Below are positions 36,047-46,249 of a stretch of DNA of 64,000 nucleotides, in pieces; within the stretch, counting starts at the first letter, position 1; each line of letters opens with the position of its first letter. The notes beneath the pieces are model-generated. The model searched no databases and was not told the origin of the DNA. It saw only the letters and a program-made list of their open reading frames with translations. Made by a program: the position numbers and the translations under genes. This DNA comes from Rhizobiaceae bacterium. Its GTDB lineage: Bacteria > Pseudomonadota > Alphaproteobacteria > Rhizobiales > Rhizobiaceae. The DNA is taken from positions 1 through 64,000 of the forward strand of contig JAMLJD010000012.1 in assembly GCA_023953775.1 (NCBI GenBank), in the 5' to 3' direction.

Positions 36047-37498
36047 TCACGTCGCGTCCCTGATCGCGGGATAAAGCGCCCGGTAGCGCGCATAAGCCTG
36101 CTCGTATGCGTCGGCGAGGCCGCCGTCGGGCTCGATCGTTTCCGCGATCCTCGGCGGCGTGCAGATGTCGAGCGGAGCGGCGCCGCTGGCGGCGATGAGG
36201 CCGAGCCGGGCGGCGCCGAAGGCCGCTCCGAAATCGCCGTCGGCCGGCAGTTCGACGGGGACGCCGAGCGCGGTGGCGATCGCCTTCAGCCAGTAGCGCG
36301 AACGCGATCCGCCGCCGACCGCCATCACCGACGACAGCGTGGTGCCGGCGCTGCGCAGCGCTTCGAGATTGTCGCGAAACGCGAACGCGACGCCTTCGAG
36401 GATCGCCTGGGTGAGGGCTGCGCGGCCGGACTGATGGCCGAGCCCAGCAAACGCGCCGCGGATCGCCGCGTCGTTGTGGGGTGTGCGTTCGCCTGAGAGG
36501 TAGGGCAGGAACGTCACGTCGGATGGCGCCCTGAGGGTGTCGCCGAGTTCGGCGCTCAGTTCCGCGGCCGTGCGGCCGGTCAGCGTCTCGAGCCAGTTGA
36601 GCGAGTCGGTTGCCGACAGGATGACGCCCATCTGATGCCAGGTGGCGGGCAGGGCGTGGCAGAAGGTGTGAACCGCGCTCTCGGGATTGGGCAGATAGGC
36701 CGCGTTGGCGGCGAACAGGACGCCGGACGTGCCGACCGAGACGAAGGCGCGGCCGTCGGCGACCGTACCCATGCCGCAAGCCGACGCCGCGTTGTCGCCA
36801 GCTCCGCCGGCAACGGTGACGCCTTTCTCCATGCCCCATTCGGACGCGAGTTCGGCGCGCAGCGTTCCCGACGCCTCGGTTCCTTCGACCAGGCGCGGCA
36901 TTTGTCCGGCGTCCATGCTGGAGGCGTTCAGCAGTTCTGACGACCATGCGCGCGCGCCGGTGTCGAGCCAGGCCGTGCCGGCGGCGTCCGACATTTCCGA
37001 GACGTGCTCGCCGGTCAGCCACAGCCGGAGATAGTCCTTCGGGAGCAGCACCTTGCCGACCTTGCCGAAAATCTCCGGCTCGTTGTTCGCGACCCAGACG
37101 AGCTTCGGCGCGGTGAAGCCCGGAAACACGATGTTGCCGCTGATCGCGCGGAACTGCGGGTCGGCATCGAGTTCGGCCGCCTCGCGGTGGCTGCGGGTAT
37201 CGTTCCACAGGATGCAGGGGCGCAGCACCGTGTCAGAGGCGTCGAGCAGCGTCGCGCCGTGCATCTGGCCGGAGAGCCCGATGCCGCTGACCGCCGCGAA
37301 CTCGCGGGGGTGGGCCGATTTGAGGCTGGAGACGGCGTCACTCGTGGCGCGGATCCATGCCGCGGGATCCTGTTCAGACCAGCCGGAATGCGGCCGCTGG
37401 ACATCGAGCGCCCCCGTCGCGGAGCCGACGACCTTCTGGTCGTCGTCGATCAGCAGCGCCTTGACCCCGGACGTGCCGAGGTCGAGCCCAAGATACAT
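36047..37498 (-). CDS. xylB: Xylulokinase
   Basis: 483 residues, FGGY carbohydrate kinase. It phosphorylates D-xylulose to xylulose 5-phosphate with ATP. Motifs: YLGLDLGTSGVKALLIDD at the start, LSGQMHGATLLD, catalytic Asp in GGAGDNAASACG and ATP-binding VGGGSRSRYWLKAIA. The product enters the pentose phosphate pathway, which the nearby PPi-type phosphofructokinase could link to glycolysis. A 15-bp palindrome lies about 70-85 bp upstream. Confidence 0.96.
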   Translation of the reverse strand: MYLGLDLGTSGVKALLIDDDQKVVGSATGALDVQRPHSGWSEQDPAAWIRATSDAVSSLKSAHPREFAAVSGIGLSGQMHGATLLDASDTVLRPCILWNDTRSHREAAELDADPQFRAISGNIVFPGFTAPKLVWVANNEPEIFGKVGKVLLPKDYLRLWLTGEHVSEMSDAAGTAWLDTGARAWSSELLNASSMDAGQMPRLVEGTEASGTLRAELASEWGMEKGVTVAGGAGDNAASACGMGTVADGRAFVSVGTSGVLFAANAAYLPNPESAVHTFCHALPATWHQMGVILSATDSLNWLETLTGRTAAELSAELGDTLRAPSDVTFLPYLSGERTPHNDAAIRGAFAGLGHQSGRAALTQAILEGVAFAFRDNLEALRSAGTTLSSVMAVGGGSRSRYWLKAIATALGVPVELPADGDFGAAFGAARLGLIAASGAAPLDICTPPRIAETIEPDGGLADAYEQAYARYRALYPAIRDAT

Positions 37499-37566
37499 GA
37501 CGTCTCCTCCGCCGGCCGTTCATGTGGCGTCCCGACTATGCCGGCACCGAACCGAACGGCTCTTTT

Positions 37567-37581
37567 TTTCGAGCCTCGAAA
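37567..37581. promoter_or_regulatory. Palindrome upstream of xylB
   Basis: TTTCGAG-C-CTCGAAA is a perfect 15-bp dyad, extended imperfectly by T/A arms on both sides, 69-83 bp upstream of the xylB ATG. On the minus strand it is followed by A residues, not T, so an operator fits better than a terminator. The binding protein is not identifiable. Confidence 0.4.
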
Positions 37582-37623
37582 GAAATAACGGAATTCCTGT
37601 GCCGTGTCGAACGTTTCCGTTCG

Positions 37624-38952
37624 TCAGGAGGGTGTCGGCGCGCTGTTTCCCCGGCTGACGAAGAGCCGCGACAGCGGGCTGGAGGGCCGGGCGGCCGCCC
37701 TTTCCGAGGCCAGGCGGTGGCCGAGTGCCAAGTCGCCGCCGCGCAGTGCAGCTTCCAGAAGTGTAAGCTCGAGCACGTCGCGCTGGGCATGGCTGCCGCC
37801 GAAGGTATGGGCAACTGCGCGGACAGGCAGAATGAGGCGGACGCATTCCGCGTAGTCGCCGCGGCCGAACGCGCGGATCGCCTGCGTCGCCGGATGGCCG
37901 ACATCGCGGGTGAATGCGGCGTTGTCGCCGCCGGCTGCCATGACGGCGGTCTGGGTTTCGAGCAGCGCCGCCGCTGCCTCGTCGCGACCGGCCGCGACGA
38001 AGGCCATCATGGCGTGCATGTCGTTGAAGGCGTAGTTGGTCGATCTGGCGAATGGCAGCCAGTTGTCGGCCAGCGTCTGCCAGCGGTCGCCGACGTCGAC
38101 GCCGCCGAGATGGAGCCGCCACAGGAGCGCCGACGCGTCGACCATGTTGAGCGCGATCGTCGACCCGGAGCCGTAGATCGGGCCGTCAAAAAGCTCGAAA
38201 ATCGCGTCGGTTTCACCCAGTTCATAGTGAAAAAGCGCCAGGTGCCACCAATTATGGACCTGCAGGAAGCTGTCTTTTGTCCATTTTTCGGTGTTTTCGC
38301 GCATCCATGCGATGCCATCTTGCTGTCGGCACTGCATCTCCATGACATGGGCGACGGCATGCTGCGCCCAGCCGTCGCGTGGTTCGAGATCGACCGCACG
38401 GCGGCCGGCCGATTCGGCGGCGGCGTAGTCGGCGTTCTCCTCGAGCCCGAAGGCATGCATGCCCAGAAGCGCATGATAGCCCGGCAGCGTCTCGTCCCAG
38501 TGCGGCAGCGCCTTTTCGATGCGGGCGCGCAGCATCGGCGCGTTGCCGGTGAAGAAATCGACCTGATGGCCGGCCTGGAGCGCCAGCGCGTCGCGCGGAT
38601 ACGCGTCGGCGAGATCGGCGAGCACCTTGCCGGCCTCGTGCCAGCGGCCTTGGGCGAGATGGCCGAGCGCGGCGACATGGCCGCGCTCGCGCGGCGTCGC
38701 GGCCACGCGAGACGCGGCGGCATGGCAAGCCTCGACCACAGGCTGTGCGCCGGCTTCCGTCGACAGCCCGTAAAGATAGCCCTTGAGCGCGTGCGCCATG
38801 ACGAAGTCGGGCGCGGCCGCAATCGCCCGGTCGGCGCTGGCGACGGGGTCGCCGATGAAGCAGCGCAGCTCGTGCGTGCCGCGTTCGAAATCGGCCGCGG
38901 CTTCTTCCGTTGCACCGGTCAGTTCGTGTCCATGGACGTCCTGCAGCATCAT
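37624..38952 (-). CDS. TTC38-like tetratricopeptide protein
   Basis: 442 residues of helical hairpins matching the TTC38 family: AAPDFVMAHALKGYLYGLST, RDGWAQHAVAHVMEMQ, HNWWHLALFHYELGETDAIF and ALLWRLHLGGVDVGDRW. No signal peptide or transmembrane segment. The family is widespread in bacteria and animals, but its biochemical role is not defined. It is divergent from the phosphofructokinase gene. Starts at two adjacent Met codons are equivalent. Confidence 0.85.
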   Translation of the reverse strand: MMLQDVHGHELTGATEEAAADFERGTHELRCFIGDPVASADRAIAAAPDFVMAHALKGYLYGLSTEAGAQPVVEACHAAASRVAATPRERGHVAALGHLAQGRWHEAGKVLADLADAYPRDALALQAGHQVDFFTGNAPMLRARIEKALPHWDETLPGYHALLGMHAFGLEENADYAAAESAGRRAVDLEPRDGWAQHAVAHVMEMQCRQQDGIAWMRENTEKWTKDSFLQVHNWWHLALFHYELGETDAIFELFDGPIYGSGSTIALNMVDASALLWRLHLGGVDVGDRWQTLADNWLPFARSTNYAFNDMHAMMAFVAAGRDEAAAALLETQTAVMAAGGDNAAFTRDVGHPATQAIRAFGRGDYAECVRLILPVRAVAHTFGGSHAQRDVLELTLLEAALRGGDLALGHRLASERAAARPSSPLSRLFVSRGNSAPTPS

Positions 38953-39031
38953 TCGACCGGCCTCCTTCGACCGCGGCGAGGAGCCTAGCCGAAAGCGCCG
39001 TTGCCATCCAATACGTCATGGGCGAAGGAGA

Positions 39032-39043
39032 CGATTGCAATCG
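39032..39043. promoter_or_regulatory. Palindrome in divergent promoter region
   Basis: CGATTG-CAATCG is a perfect 12-bp dyad in the 138-bp gap between the TTC38-like gene and the phosphofructokinase gene. It could be an operator for either gene. No regulator is encoded nearby. Confidence 0.35.
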
Positions 39044-39090
39044 CGGCCGGGTCATGGAATTTTTCCTCCGTCATCGAAGGAGCAGCGCCC

Positions 39091-40257
39091 ATGAGCGGAA
39101 CATTCGTTATCGCACAGGGCGGGGGGCCCACAGTGGTGATCAACCAGACGCTGGCGGGGGCCGTGAGGGAGATCCGCAAGCGTCATCCGGGCGCGCGCAT
39201 ACTCGGTGCCAGGCATGGCGTCCGGGGCGTTCGCGATGGCCAGTTCGCCGATCTGAGCGCGCTGGAGCCGGCCGCGATAGATCGGCTTGCCTGGACGCCC
39301 GGCGCGGCGCTCGGGAGCACGCGCGACAAGCCGGACGAACATTATTGCGAAGCTGTTCTAGCGGGCTTGAAGGAGGCCTCGGCGGACGCGTTCATCTATA
39401 TCGGCGGCAACGACACGGCGGGCACGCAGGGCATCCTGGCGGAAGCGTCCGGCGGGTCGATCGCCTGCGTGCACGCGCCGAAGACGATCGACAACGACCT
39501 GATGGAAAACGACCATACGCCGGGCTTCATATCGGCGGCGGAGTTCGTCGCCGGCGCGTTTGCCGGTGTCGAGCTCGATTTCCGGTCGCTGCCGGGCATC
39601 TATGTCGGCATCGTCATGGGCCGGCATGCCGGCTTCCTGACCGCGGCGTCGGCGGCATGGCGGCTCGACGAGGACAGCGGACCGCATCTCGTCTACGTTC
39701 CTGAACGGGCTTTCGAGCGCGCGCGCTTCGTCGAGGATGTGCGCGCGACCGTCGACAGATACGGCCGGTGCATCGTCGCGATGTCGGAAGGCGTGGCGGA
39801 TGCCGACGGGCGATCGCTCGTCGAGACGCTGGTGCCTGAAGAACTCCTGGAGCGCGATCCGCATGGCAATGTCAGGCTGTCGGGAACCGATCTCGGCCAG
39901 GCGGTCGAGCGGATCATCGCGGAGGATATCGCGGGCGTGCGGGCCCGGGTCGACACGTTCGGCTATCTGCCGCGCAGCTATGCGACGACGATCAACCGCA
40001 CCGATGCCCGCGAGGCGGCCGAGGCCGGCGCATTCGCCGTTCACGCGGCGGAGAAGGGAAGCTTCTCGGTGGCGCTCCAATATCGCGAGGGACTGACGCG
40101 GCCGGCGCGGGTGGCGCTCGGCAAGGTGGCCGGCAAGACCCGCCACATGCCGGTGAGCTTCATGAAGAAAAACGAGAACCAGGTCTCGGAAGCGGGGCTG
40201 AAATATTTCGAACGCCTGCTGCCGCCGAAGCCCGATTTCGCCGTTCCCTTTGTCTGA
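39091..40257 (+). CDS. PPi-type 6-phosphofructokinase
   Basis: 388 residues, AAGGAG 8 nt before ATG 39091. It transfers phosphate to fructose 6-phosphate, probably reversibly from pyrophosphate: the motif PKTIDNDL near residue 130 has Lys where ATP enzymes have Gly, a known marker of PPi-dependent members. GGNDTAG near residue 105 has Asn where most family members have Asp. FVIAQGGGPTVVINQTLAG begins the fold, and MGRHAGFLTAASAAW binds the sugar phosphate. It lies within the xyl region and may carry pentose-derived carbon into or out of glycolysis. Confidence 0.88.
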   Translation: MSGTFVIAQGGGPTVVINQTLAGAVREIRKRHPGARILGARHGVRGVRDGQFADLSALEPAAIDRLAWTPGAALGSTRDKPDEHYCEAVLAGLKEASADAFIYIGGNDTAGTQGILAEASGGSIACVHAPKTIDNDLMENDHTPGFISAAEFVAGAFAGVELDFRSLPGIYVGIVMGRHAGFLTAASAAWRLDEDSGPHLVYVPERAFERARFVEDVRATVDRYGRCIVAMSEGVADADGRSLVETLVPEELLERDPHGNVRLSGTDLGQAVERIIAEDIAGVRARVDTFGYLPRSYATTINRTDAREAAEAGAFAVHAAEKGSFSVALQYREGLTRPARVALGKVAGKTRHMPVSFMKKNENQVSEAGLKYFERLLPPKPDFAVPFV

Positions 40258-40272
40258 CCTTCAGGCCGCCGC

Positions 40273-41526
40273 TCAGTCGCCATCCTCGACCACGCGAAGC
40301 CTGAGCTGGCCGGTCTTGCTGTCGACCGTCTTCTGCGGTTCGGCTTCGTCGCCCCTGTCGTGGCTCAACTCGCCGAATTCGAGCGCCTCGATCCGGGCGC
40401 CGCGCTTCGTGACCTTCTCGGTCGAAGTGATGATCAGGTCGATGTCCTTGCTGGCCTGTCCGAAATGCGCCTGCAGCTTGCGGACGCGATCGTCCAGCCG
40501 GTTCACATCCTCCATCAGGCGGATCACCTCGCCCTGGATGAGATGCGCCTGCTCGCGCATGCGGGCATCCTTCAGCACCGCCTGAATGACCTGGATCGAC
40601 AGCATGAGCAGCGAGGGCGAGACGATGACGATCCGCGAGCGGTGCGCCTTCTGTACGAGCGCCTCGAAATTCTCGTGGATCTCGGCGAAGATCGATTCCG
40701 ACGGCACGAACATGAACGCGGTGTCCTGCGTCTCGCCGGTGATCAGATATTTGTCGGCGATCGCCTTGATGTGGACGTCGACATCGCGCCGGAAGGCCTG
40801 CGCCGCCTGCTTCGCCACATCCGGACCGGCATTGTCGGCTTCGTTCGCGGCGCGGATGGCATTCCAGGATTCGAGCGGGAACTTCGCGTCGATCACCAGC
40901 GAGGGGGCGCCGTTGGGCATGCGGACCACGCAGTCGGGCCGGTTGCCGTTGGACAGCGTCGCCTGGAATTCGTAGGCGCCGTGCGGCAGGCCGTCGGCGA
41001 TGATCGCCTCCATGCGGCTCTGGCCGAAGGCGCCGCGGGTCTGCTTGTTCGACAGGATCTGCTGAAGCTGGACGACCTGACCCGCCAGCGACTGGATGTT
41101 GTTCTGCGCCGTGTCGATGACGGCGAGGCGCTCCTGAAGCTTCGCCAGGTTCTCGTGCGTCGACTTCGTCTGCTCGGTGATCGACTGGCCGAGGCGGCTG
41201 GTCATGCCGTCGAGGCGTTCGCCGAGCGCTTTGGTCAGTTCGGCCTGGCGCGATCCGAACACCTCGGCCATGGCGCCCATGCGTCCCTGCATCTCGGCCT
41301 GCGACTGCCTGATCTCGGCCATGCGCATCTCCGCCTCGCGGGCACGCTCGGCGGCTTCCGCCGCCGCGACGGCCCGGGCGCGGCCAAGCCGCCACAGCGC
41401 CGCCAAAAGGCCGACAAAGCTTAGGAACAGGATTGCGCCTGCCACAATAAGCAAATGGCCAAGCGTGATGGTGGTCGCACCGAGCTGCGCGACCGGCGCC
41501 GACAATATCGCGGAAATCTGGTCCAT
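40273..41526 (-). CDS. rmuC: DNA recombination protein RmuC
   Basis: 417 residues. N-terminal membrane anchor (LLIVAGAILFLSFVGLLAAL), a long coiled coil (~residues 50-170, rich in Ala/Glu/Arg), then the RmuC nuclease-like domain with SRMEAIIADGLPHGAYEFQA, LVIDAKFPLESW and MFVPSESIFAEIHEN. The family limits rearrangement at inverted repeats, with a PD-(D/E)XK-like core. It lies next to def/fmt, divergently, as in related genomes. Confidence 0.93.
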   Translation of the reverse strand: MDQISAILSAPVAQLGATTITLGHLLIVAGAILFLSFVGLLAALWRLGRARAVAAAEAAERAREAEMRMAEIRQSQAEMQGRMGAMAEVFGSRQAELTKALGERLDGMTSRLGQSITEQTKSTHENLAKLQERLAVIDTAQNNIQSLAGQVVQLQQILSNKQTRGAFGQSRMEAIIADGLPHGAYEFQATLSNGNRPDCVVRMPNGAPSLVIDAKFPLESWNAIRAANEADNAGPDVAKQAAQAFRRDVDVHIKAIADKYLITGETQDTAFMFVPSESIFAEIHENFEALVQKAHRSRIVIVSPSLLMLSIQVIQAVLKDARMREQAHLIQGEVIRLMEDVNRLDDRVRKLQAHFGQASKDIDLIITSTEKVTKRGARIEALEFGELSHDRGDEAEPQKTVDSKTGQLRLRVVEDGD

Positions 41527-41629
41527 CGGACGAGACTAGACGATTCGGACGCCGACCATAAGACCAAAACGTGAACACGCGGCAGGCGGCGTTGTTGACG
41601 GTTCGCGCGAGACCGACTACCTGAACGCC

Positions 41630-42160
41630 ATGAGCATCAGACCTCTCGTCATTCTTCCCGATCCCGTCCTGCGCCAGGTTTCGAAGCCCGTGGAGCGCGT
41701 CGACGACCAGCTCGGCAAGCTTGCCGACGACATGCTGGAGACGATGTATGACGCGCCCGGCATCGGGCTTGCGGCGATCCAGATCGGCGAGCCGCTCAGG
41801 ATGCTGGTGATCGACCTGTCGAAGGACGACGAGCCGAACGAGCCGCACGTCTTCATCAATCCGGAGATCGTGGCGCGGATGGACGACATCAACGTCCATG
41901 AGGAGGGCTGCCTGTCGATCCCGGACTACTATGCCGAGGTCGAGCGTCCCGCGGGCGTGACCGTCACCTATCTCGACCGCGACGGCACGCCGCGCACCAT
42001 GGAGGCCGACGGGCTGATGGCGACCTGCCTGCAGCACGAGATCGACCACCTCAACGGCGTCCTGTTCATCGACCACATCTCGCGGCTCAAGCGCGAGATG
42101 GTGGTGCGTCGCTTCAAGAAACTCGCCAGGGACCGGCCGCCGAACACGATGGTCGGCTGA
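41630..42160 (+). CDS. def: Peptide deformylase
   Basis: 176 residues. It removes the formyl group from nascent peptides at the ribosome exit, using a Fe/Zn centre. The three family motifs are clear: [18 protein letters not shown] and QHEIDHLNG, with metal ligands Cys and two His. It precedes fmt by 25 bp, the usual pairing for formylation and deformylation, and starts the def-fmt-GNAT-truA operon. Confidence 0.98.
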   Translation: MSIRPLVILPDPVLRQVSKPVERVDDQLGKLADDMLETMYDAPGIGLAAIQIGEPLRMLVIDLSKDDEPNEPHVFINPEIVARMDDINVHEEGCLSIPDYYAEVERPAGVTVTYLDRDGTPRTMEADGLMATCLQHEIDHLNGVLFIDHISRLKREMVVRRFKKLARDRPPNTMVG

Positions 42161-42185
42161 CATCCGGGCTGAACGGTAGGCCGCT

Positions 42186-43121
42186 GTGACACTTCGCGTC
42201 GTCTTCATGGGAACGCCCGACTTCGCCGTGCCGACGCTGCGCACGCTGGTCGAAAAGGGGCACGACATCGTCGCGGTCTATAGCCAGCCGCCGCGCCCCG
42301 CCGGGCGGCGCGGCCTCGAGGTCAGGCCGTCGCCGGTCCACATGGCCGCCCAGCTCCTCGGCAAGGAAGTGCGCACCCCCGTGTCGCTGAAATCCGCGGA
42401 CGAGCAGGCGGCATTTGCCGCGCTTCGCGCCGACGTCGCGGTGGTGGTGGCCTACGGGCTTCTGCTGCCGCAAGCGATCCTCGATGCGCCGCATCATGGA
42501 TGCTTCAACGGCCATGCCTCGCTGCTGCCGCGCTGGCGCGGAGCGGCCCCCATCCAGCGGGCGATCATGGCCGGCGACGCCGAGACGGGCATGATGATCA
42601 TGAAGATGGAAGCGGGGCTCGACACGGGCCCGGTGGCGCTTGCCGAGCGGGTCGCGATCGGCGGCGACGAGACCGCCGGCGAGCTCCACGACCGGCTGAT
42701 GCATACCGGCGCGCGGCTGATGGCCCGCGCCATGGCCGATCTCGAGGACGGCCGGCTAAATCTGAAGCCGCAGGACGACGACGGCGTCACCTATGCCGCG
42801 AAGATCACCAAGGAAGAATGCCGCATCGACTGGGGCCGTCCCGCCAGCGAGGTCCACAACCGCATCCGGGGGTTGTCGCCGGCGCCTGGAGCATGGTGCG
42901 AGGCCGTGATCGGGGGCAGGGCAGAACGCCTGAAGCTGCTGCGCTCCACACGCGCGGAAGGCTCGGGTCGTCCCGGCACGCTTCTGGACGCTCGGCCGAC
43001 GATCGCCTGCGGCGACGGCGCCGTGCGTCTCGTCACCGTCCAGCGCGCGGGAGGCAAGCCGATGGACGCGGCCGAATTCATGCGCGGAGCTGCTCTGTCG
43101 GCATGGGATGCGCTGGCATGA
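42186..43121 (+). CDS. fmt: Methionyl-tRNA formyltransferase
   Basis: 311 residues from GTG 42186. The N-terminal domain binds 10-formyl-[21 protein letters not shown], the catalytic Asn-His segment [18 protein letters not shown] (usually NVHASLLP, here with Gly at the middle position), and Asp in [12 protein letters not shown]. The C-terminal OB-like domain binds the initiator tRNA. It is followed by a GNAT gene in ATGA overlap. Confidence 0.97.
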   Translation: MTLRVVFMGTPDFAVPTLRTLVEKGHDIVAVYSQPPRPAGRRGLEVRPSPVHMAAQLLGKEVRTPVSLKSADEQAAFAALRADVAVVVAYGLLLPQAILDAPHHGCFNGHASLLPRWRGAAPIQRAIMAGDAETGMMIMKMEAGLDTGPVALAERVAIGGDETAGELHDRLMHTGARLMARAMADLEDGRLNLKPQDDDGVTYAAKITKEECRIDWGRPASEVHNRIRGLSPAPGAWCEAVIGGRAERLKLLRSTRAEGSGRPGTLLDARPTIACGDGAVRLVTVQRAGGKPMDAAEFMRGAALSAWDALA

Positions 43122-43615
43122 GCGGGTTGATCGTCAGGGAAGCCATCGAGGCCGATCGCGCCACCATCGGTGCACTCGTCGAACGCGCCTTCGGGCAGGC
43201 CTCGGAGGCCGAGCTCGTGGCGGCGCTGGTTCGCGACGGCGATGCCGTGCTGGAGCTGGTGGCCGAGGAGGGCGGGCAGCTTGCCGGTCACGTGCTGTTC
43301 TCGCGGCTCGAGGTCGATCGAGACGGCGATCGATTCGCGGCCGTCGCGCTCGCGCCGGTCGCGGTCGAGCCGGCATCTCAGAAACGCGGCGTCGGGTCGG
43401 CGCTGATCGAGGAGGGCCATCGTCTGCTCGACGCGCGCGGCGAACGCCTCTCCGTCGTGCTCGGCGATCCGGCCTATTACGGCCGCTTCGGCTATGCGCA
43501 TTCCCGCGCCGCGGGTTTCGACAGCGTATTCCAGTGCGCGGCGCTGCAGGCGCTGGACTGGGGCGGGGCGCCCGCCGAGGGGCGCCTCGTCTACGCGCCG
43601 GCGTTCGGAGCTTAA
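43118..43615 (+). CDS. GNAT-family N-acetyltransferase
   Basis: 165 residues. GNAT fold with [20 protein letters not shown] at the N-terminus and the acetyl-CoA loop [18 protein letters not shown] (Q/RxxGxG). The later segment [17 protein letters not shown] is typical of the YhbS-like subgroup. The substrate is unknown. ATGA overlap with fmt and 2 bp to truA show tight co-transcription with translation-related genes. Confidence 0.88.
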   Translation: MSGLIVREAIEADRATIGALVERAFGQASEAELVAALVRDGDAVLELVAEEGGQLAGHVLFSRLEVDRDGDRFAAVALAPVAVEPASQKRGVGSALIEEGHRLLDARGERLSVVLGDPAYYGRFGYAHSRAAGFDSVFQCAALQALDWGGAPAEGRLVYAPAFGA

Positions 43616-43617
43616 GC

Positions 43618-44379
43618 TTGCCACGCTACCGTCTCGACATCGAGTATGACGGCGGTCCCTATGCGGGCTGGCAACGGCAGAAGGGCCAGCATTCCGTTCA
43701 GGCCGCCATCGAACAGGCGATAGAGGGCTTCTGCGGCGAAACCGTCGGCATACGCGGCGCCGGGCGCACCGACGCCGGCGTCCATGCTCTCGGCCAGGTC
43801 GCGCATTGCGACCTCGCGCGCGACTGGCCGGAAGATACGGTGCGCGACGCGCTCAATGCCCACCTCGCGAATGCAGGCGAGGCCGTCTCTATCCTCGCGG
43901 CGAGGATGGTTCCGGAGGGGTTCGACGCGCGGTTTTCGGCCAGTGCGCGGCACTATCTCTATCGGATCGTCAACCGGCGGGCGCCGCTCGCGCTGGACAG
44001 AGGCCGCGCCTGGCATGTGCGTCGGACGCTCGACGCGGCGGCGATGCAGGCGGCGGCGGACCAGCTTGTCGGCCGGCACGATTTCACGACGTTCCGCTCG
44101 GTGCAGTGCCAGGCGAAAAGCCCTGTGCGGACGCTCGACGTCCTCTCGGTGACGCGCACGGGCGAGACGATCGACATTCGCGCCTCGGCGCGGTCGTTCC
44201 TCCACAATCAGGTGCGCTCGATGGCCGGTACGCTGAAGCGCGTCGGCGAAGGCGGCTGGAGCGTCGCCGATGTGTGCACTGCGCTCGAGGCGCGCGACCG
44301 CGCGGCCTGCGGCCCGGTCGCACCGCCGGACGGGCTCTACCTCGTGGCAGTCGACTACGCCGAGACGTCAGGCATGTGA
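43618..44379 (+). CDS. truA: tRNA pseudouridine(38-40) synthase
   Basis: 253 residues from TTG 43618, with GGAG 7 nt upstream; family alignment begins at [18 protein letters not shown]. The catalytic Asp lies in [15 protein letters not shown] near residue 51, and the C-terminal [15 protein letters not shown] is typical. It isomerises uridines in the tRNA anticodon stem. Last gene of the def operon; its 3' end overlaps the convergent membrane-protein gene by 12 bp. Confidence 0.97.
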   Translation: MPRYRLDIEYDGGPYAGWQRQKGQHSVQAAIEQAIEGFCGETVGIRGAGRTDAGVHALGQVAHCDLARDWPEDTVRDALNAHLANAGEAVSILAARMVPEGFDARFSASARHYLYRIVNRRAPLALDRGRAWHVRRTLDAAAMQAAADQLVGRHDFTTFRSVQCQAKSPVRTLDVLSVTRTGETIDIRASARSFLHNQVRSMAGTLKRVGEGGWSVADVCTALEARDRAACGPVAPPDGLYLVAVDYAETSGM

Positions 44380-44958
44380 AAGCCCAAGAAGCGGCTGCAG
44401 CGTCAGCAGGATCACCAGCGACAGGGCGAACATGCCGACGAAAACGCCGGTGGCCACGCCCGGTCCCTTGGCGATCGCGGCATTGGTGACCTGCCACATC
44501 AGGACGAGCGTCAGCGCGATCAGTCCCAGCGACAGGGCGAGGGCGAACGCTTCGGCCTGGGGCCAGAAAAGCTGGATGATGCCGGGCGGCACCATGAGCC
44601 AGATGACGATCGCCGACGCCCAGTTCGTCGCGACCACGTAGTGCACGAAGCGGTCACCGATCCCGATATAGCGGGCAACCAAGCCGAGCACGACAAGCGG
44701 TGCGACCCACGACACCAGGTCGACGAAGGCGAGGCCGAAGAGGATCGAGACGCGGTCTCCGGTGGTACCGCCGCCGCCGATGTCGTTGGCAACGGTCACC
44801 CAGCTGACGAACAGGGCCGGAATGGCAATGATGATGGCGAAGAAGGAATCCCAGAAACCTTCCGCCGAGAGATCCAGCATGCGGATGGCGTCCGGCTTGC
44901 CGGTCATCATGCGCCAGGTCGCGAGGAGATAGTGCTGGATGTCGTCGGAACGCGGCAT
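44368..44958 (-). CDS. Conserved inner-membrane protein after dapE
   Basis: 196 residues with about five transmembrane helices ([74 protein letters not shown]). The short cytoplasmic N-terminus contains [16 protein letters not shown]. No named family is recognised; the layout resembles Yip1-like domains. It starts 5 bp after dapE and is almost certainly co-transcribed with it. Confidence 0.75.
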   Translation of the reverse strand: MPRSDDIQHYLLATWRMMTGKPDAIRMLDLSAEGFWDSFFAIIIAIPALFVSWVTVANDIGGGGTTGDRVSILFGLAFVDLVSWVAPLVVLGLVARYIGIGDRFVHYVVATNWASAIVIWLMVPPGIIQLFWPQAEAFALALSLGLIALTLVLMWQVTNAAIAKGPGVATGVFVGMFALSLVILLTLQPLLGLSHA

Positions 44959-44963
44959 GGGAG

Positions 44964-46151
44964 TCAGCCGAACCAGTCCTTTAGGAAGCGCTCGTAGATG
45001 GCGGTCAGTGTCTCGAGATCGCCGAGCGGGACGCGCTCGTCGACCATGTGCATGGTCTTGCCGACCAGGCCGAACTCGACCACCGGGCAGTAGTCCTTGA
45101 TGAAGCGGGCATCCGACGTGCCGCCCGTGGTGGAAAGCACCGGCACCCGGCCGGTCACCGCCTCGACCGCGCCGGAGAGGCTGGCGATCAGCGTATCGTC
45201 GCGGGTGAGGAAGACCGGGCTCACCGGGCTCGCCCAGACGATTTCGTAGTCGATGCGGTCGCGCTTTCCGGGACGCAGCTTGCGGCGGCCGGCCGCGCGG
45301 TCGAGCCGGTTGTGGATCTCGGCCTGAAGCGTCTCGGCGCTCCACAGGTCGCTGAAGCGGATGTTGAAGCTTGCGGCGGCGCGTCCGGGGATGACGTTGG
45401 CGGCCGGATTGCCGACATCGATCGAGGTCACTTCCAGATTGGTCGGCTGGAAGTCGGCCGTGCCATCGTCGATGGCGGGATGAAGCAGCGCCTCGACAAG
45501 GGTCGTCATGCCGCGCACGGGATTGTCGGCCAGATGCGGATAGGCGGCGTGGCCCTGGCGCCCGTGGACGATCAGCCGGCCCGAAATCGAGCCGCGGCGG
45601 CCGATCTTGATCATGTCGCCCAGCGCTTCCGGGTTGGTCGGCTCGCCGACGAGCGCGGCGTCCCAGCGCTCGCCGCGCTTCTTCGCCCAGTCGAGCAGCT
45701 TGACCGTGCCGTTGATGGCGGGGCCCTCCTCGTCGCCGGTGATCAGCAGCGACACCGAGCCCGCCGGCGGGCCGTTCTTCTCGACGAAGCGGGCGAGCGC
45801 GGCCACGAAACAGGCGATGCCGCCCTTCATGTCGACGGCGCCGCGACCATACATGTCGCCGGACACGATGCGCGCCGAAAAGGGCGGCTGCGTCCATTCC
45901 CCGTCGTCGCCGGGCGGCACGACGTCGGTATGGCCGGCGAACATAAGGTGGCGGCCGGAGCGGCCGAGCCGGGCGTAGAGGTTCTCGACGTCCGGCGTGC
46001 CGTCCTCCGAAAAGACAGGGCGCTCGACGGATGCGCCGAGCGTACCCATCTGCCGCTCCAGCACACCGAGCGCGCCTGCCTCGTCGGGTGTGACGGAGGG
46101 GCAGCGGATCAGTTCGGCGAGGTTGGCGGCGGGATCGGTCGGCAGCGTCAT
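44964..46151 (-). CDS. dapE: Succinyl-diaminopimelate desuccinylase
   Basis: 395 residues, M20 metallopeptidase family. It hydrolyses N-succinyl-LL-diaminopimelate in lysine and peptidoglycan precursor synthesis. Motifs: [16 protein letters not shown] (His and Asp zinc ligands), [30 protein letters not shown] (catalytic Glu) and a C-terminal zinc His region. It shares the strand and neighbourhood with dapD (three genes upstream), consistent with a lysine/cell-wall operon. Confidence 0.97.
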   Translation of the reverse strand: MTLPTDPAANLAELIRCPSVTPDEAGALGVLERQMGTLGASVERPVFSEDGTPDVENLYARLGRSGRHLMFAGHTDVVPPGDDGEWTQPPFSARIVSGDMYGRGAVDMKGGIACFVAALARFVEKNGPPAGSVSLLITGDEEGPAINGTVKLLDWAKKRGERWDAALVGEPTNPEALGDMIKIGRRGSISGRLIVHGRQGHAAYPHLADNPVRGMTTLVEALLHPAIDDGTADFQPTNLEVTSIDVGNPAANVIPGRAAASFNIRFSDLWSAETLQAEIHNRLDRAAGRRKLRPGKRDRIDYEIVWASPVSPVFLTRDDTLIASLSGAVEAVTGRVPVLSTTGGTSDARFIKDYCPVVEFGLVGKTMHMVDERVPLGDLETLTAIYERFLKDWFG

Positions 46152-46249
46152 GGCGCGAAGGGATAGAGGAATTGTGCCGGGCTGTCACGCGGCCGATGGC
46201 GGGAAGAAGGGTGCCGCTCGAAAGGGCGGGCCGCGCAGGCAGCGAGCTG

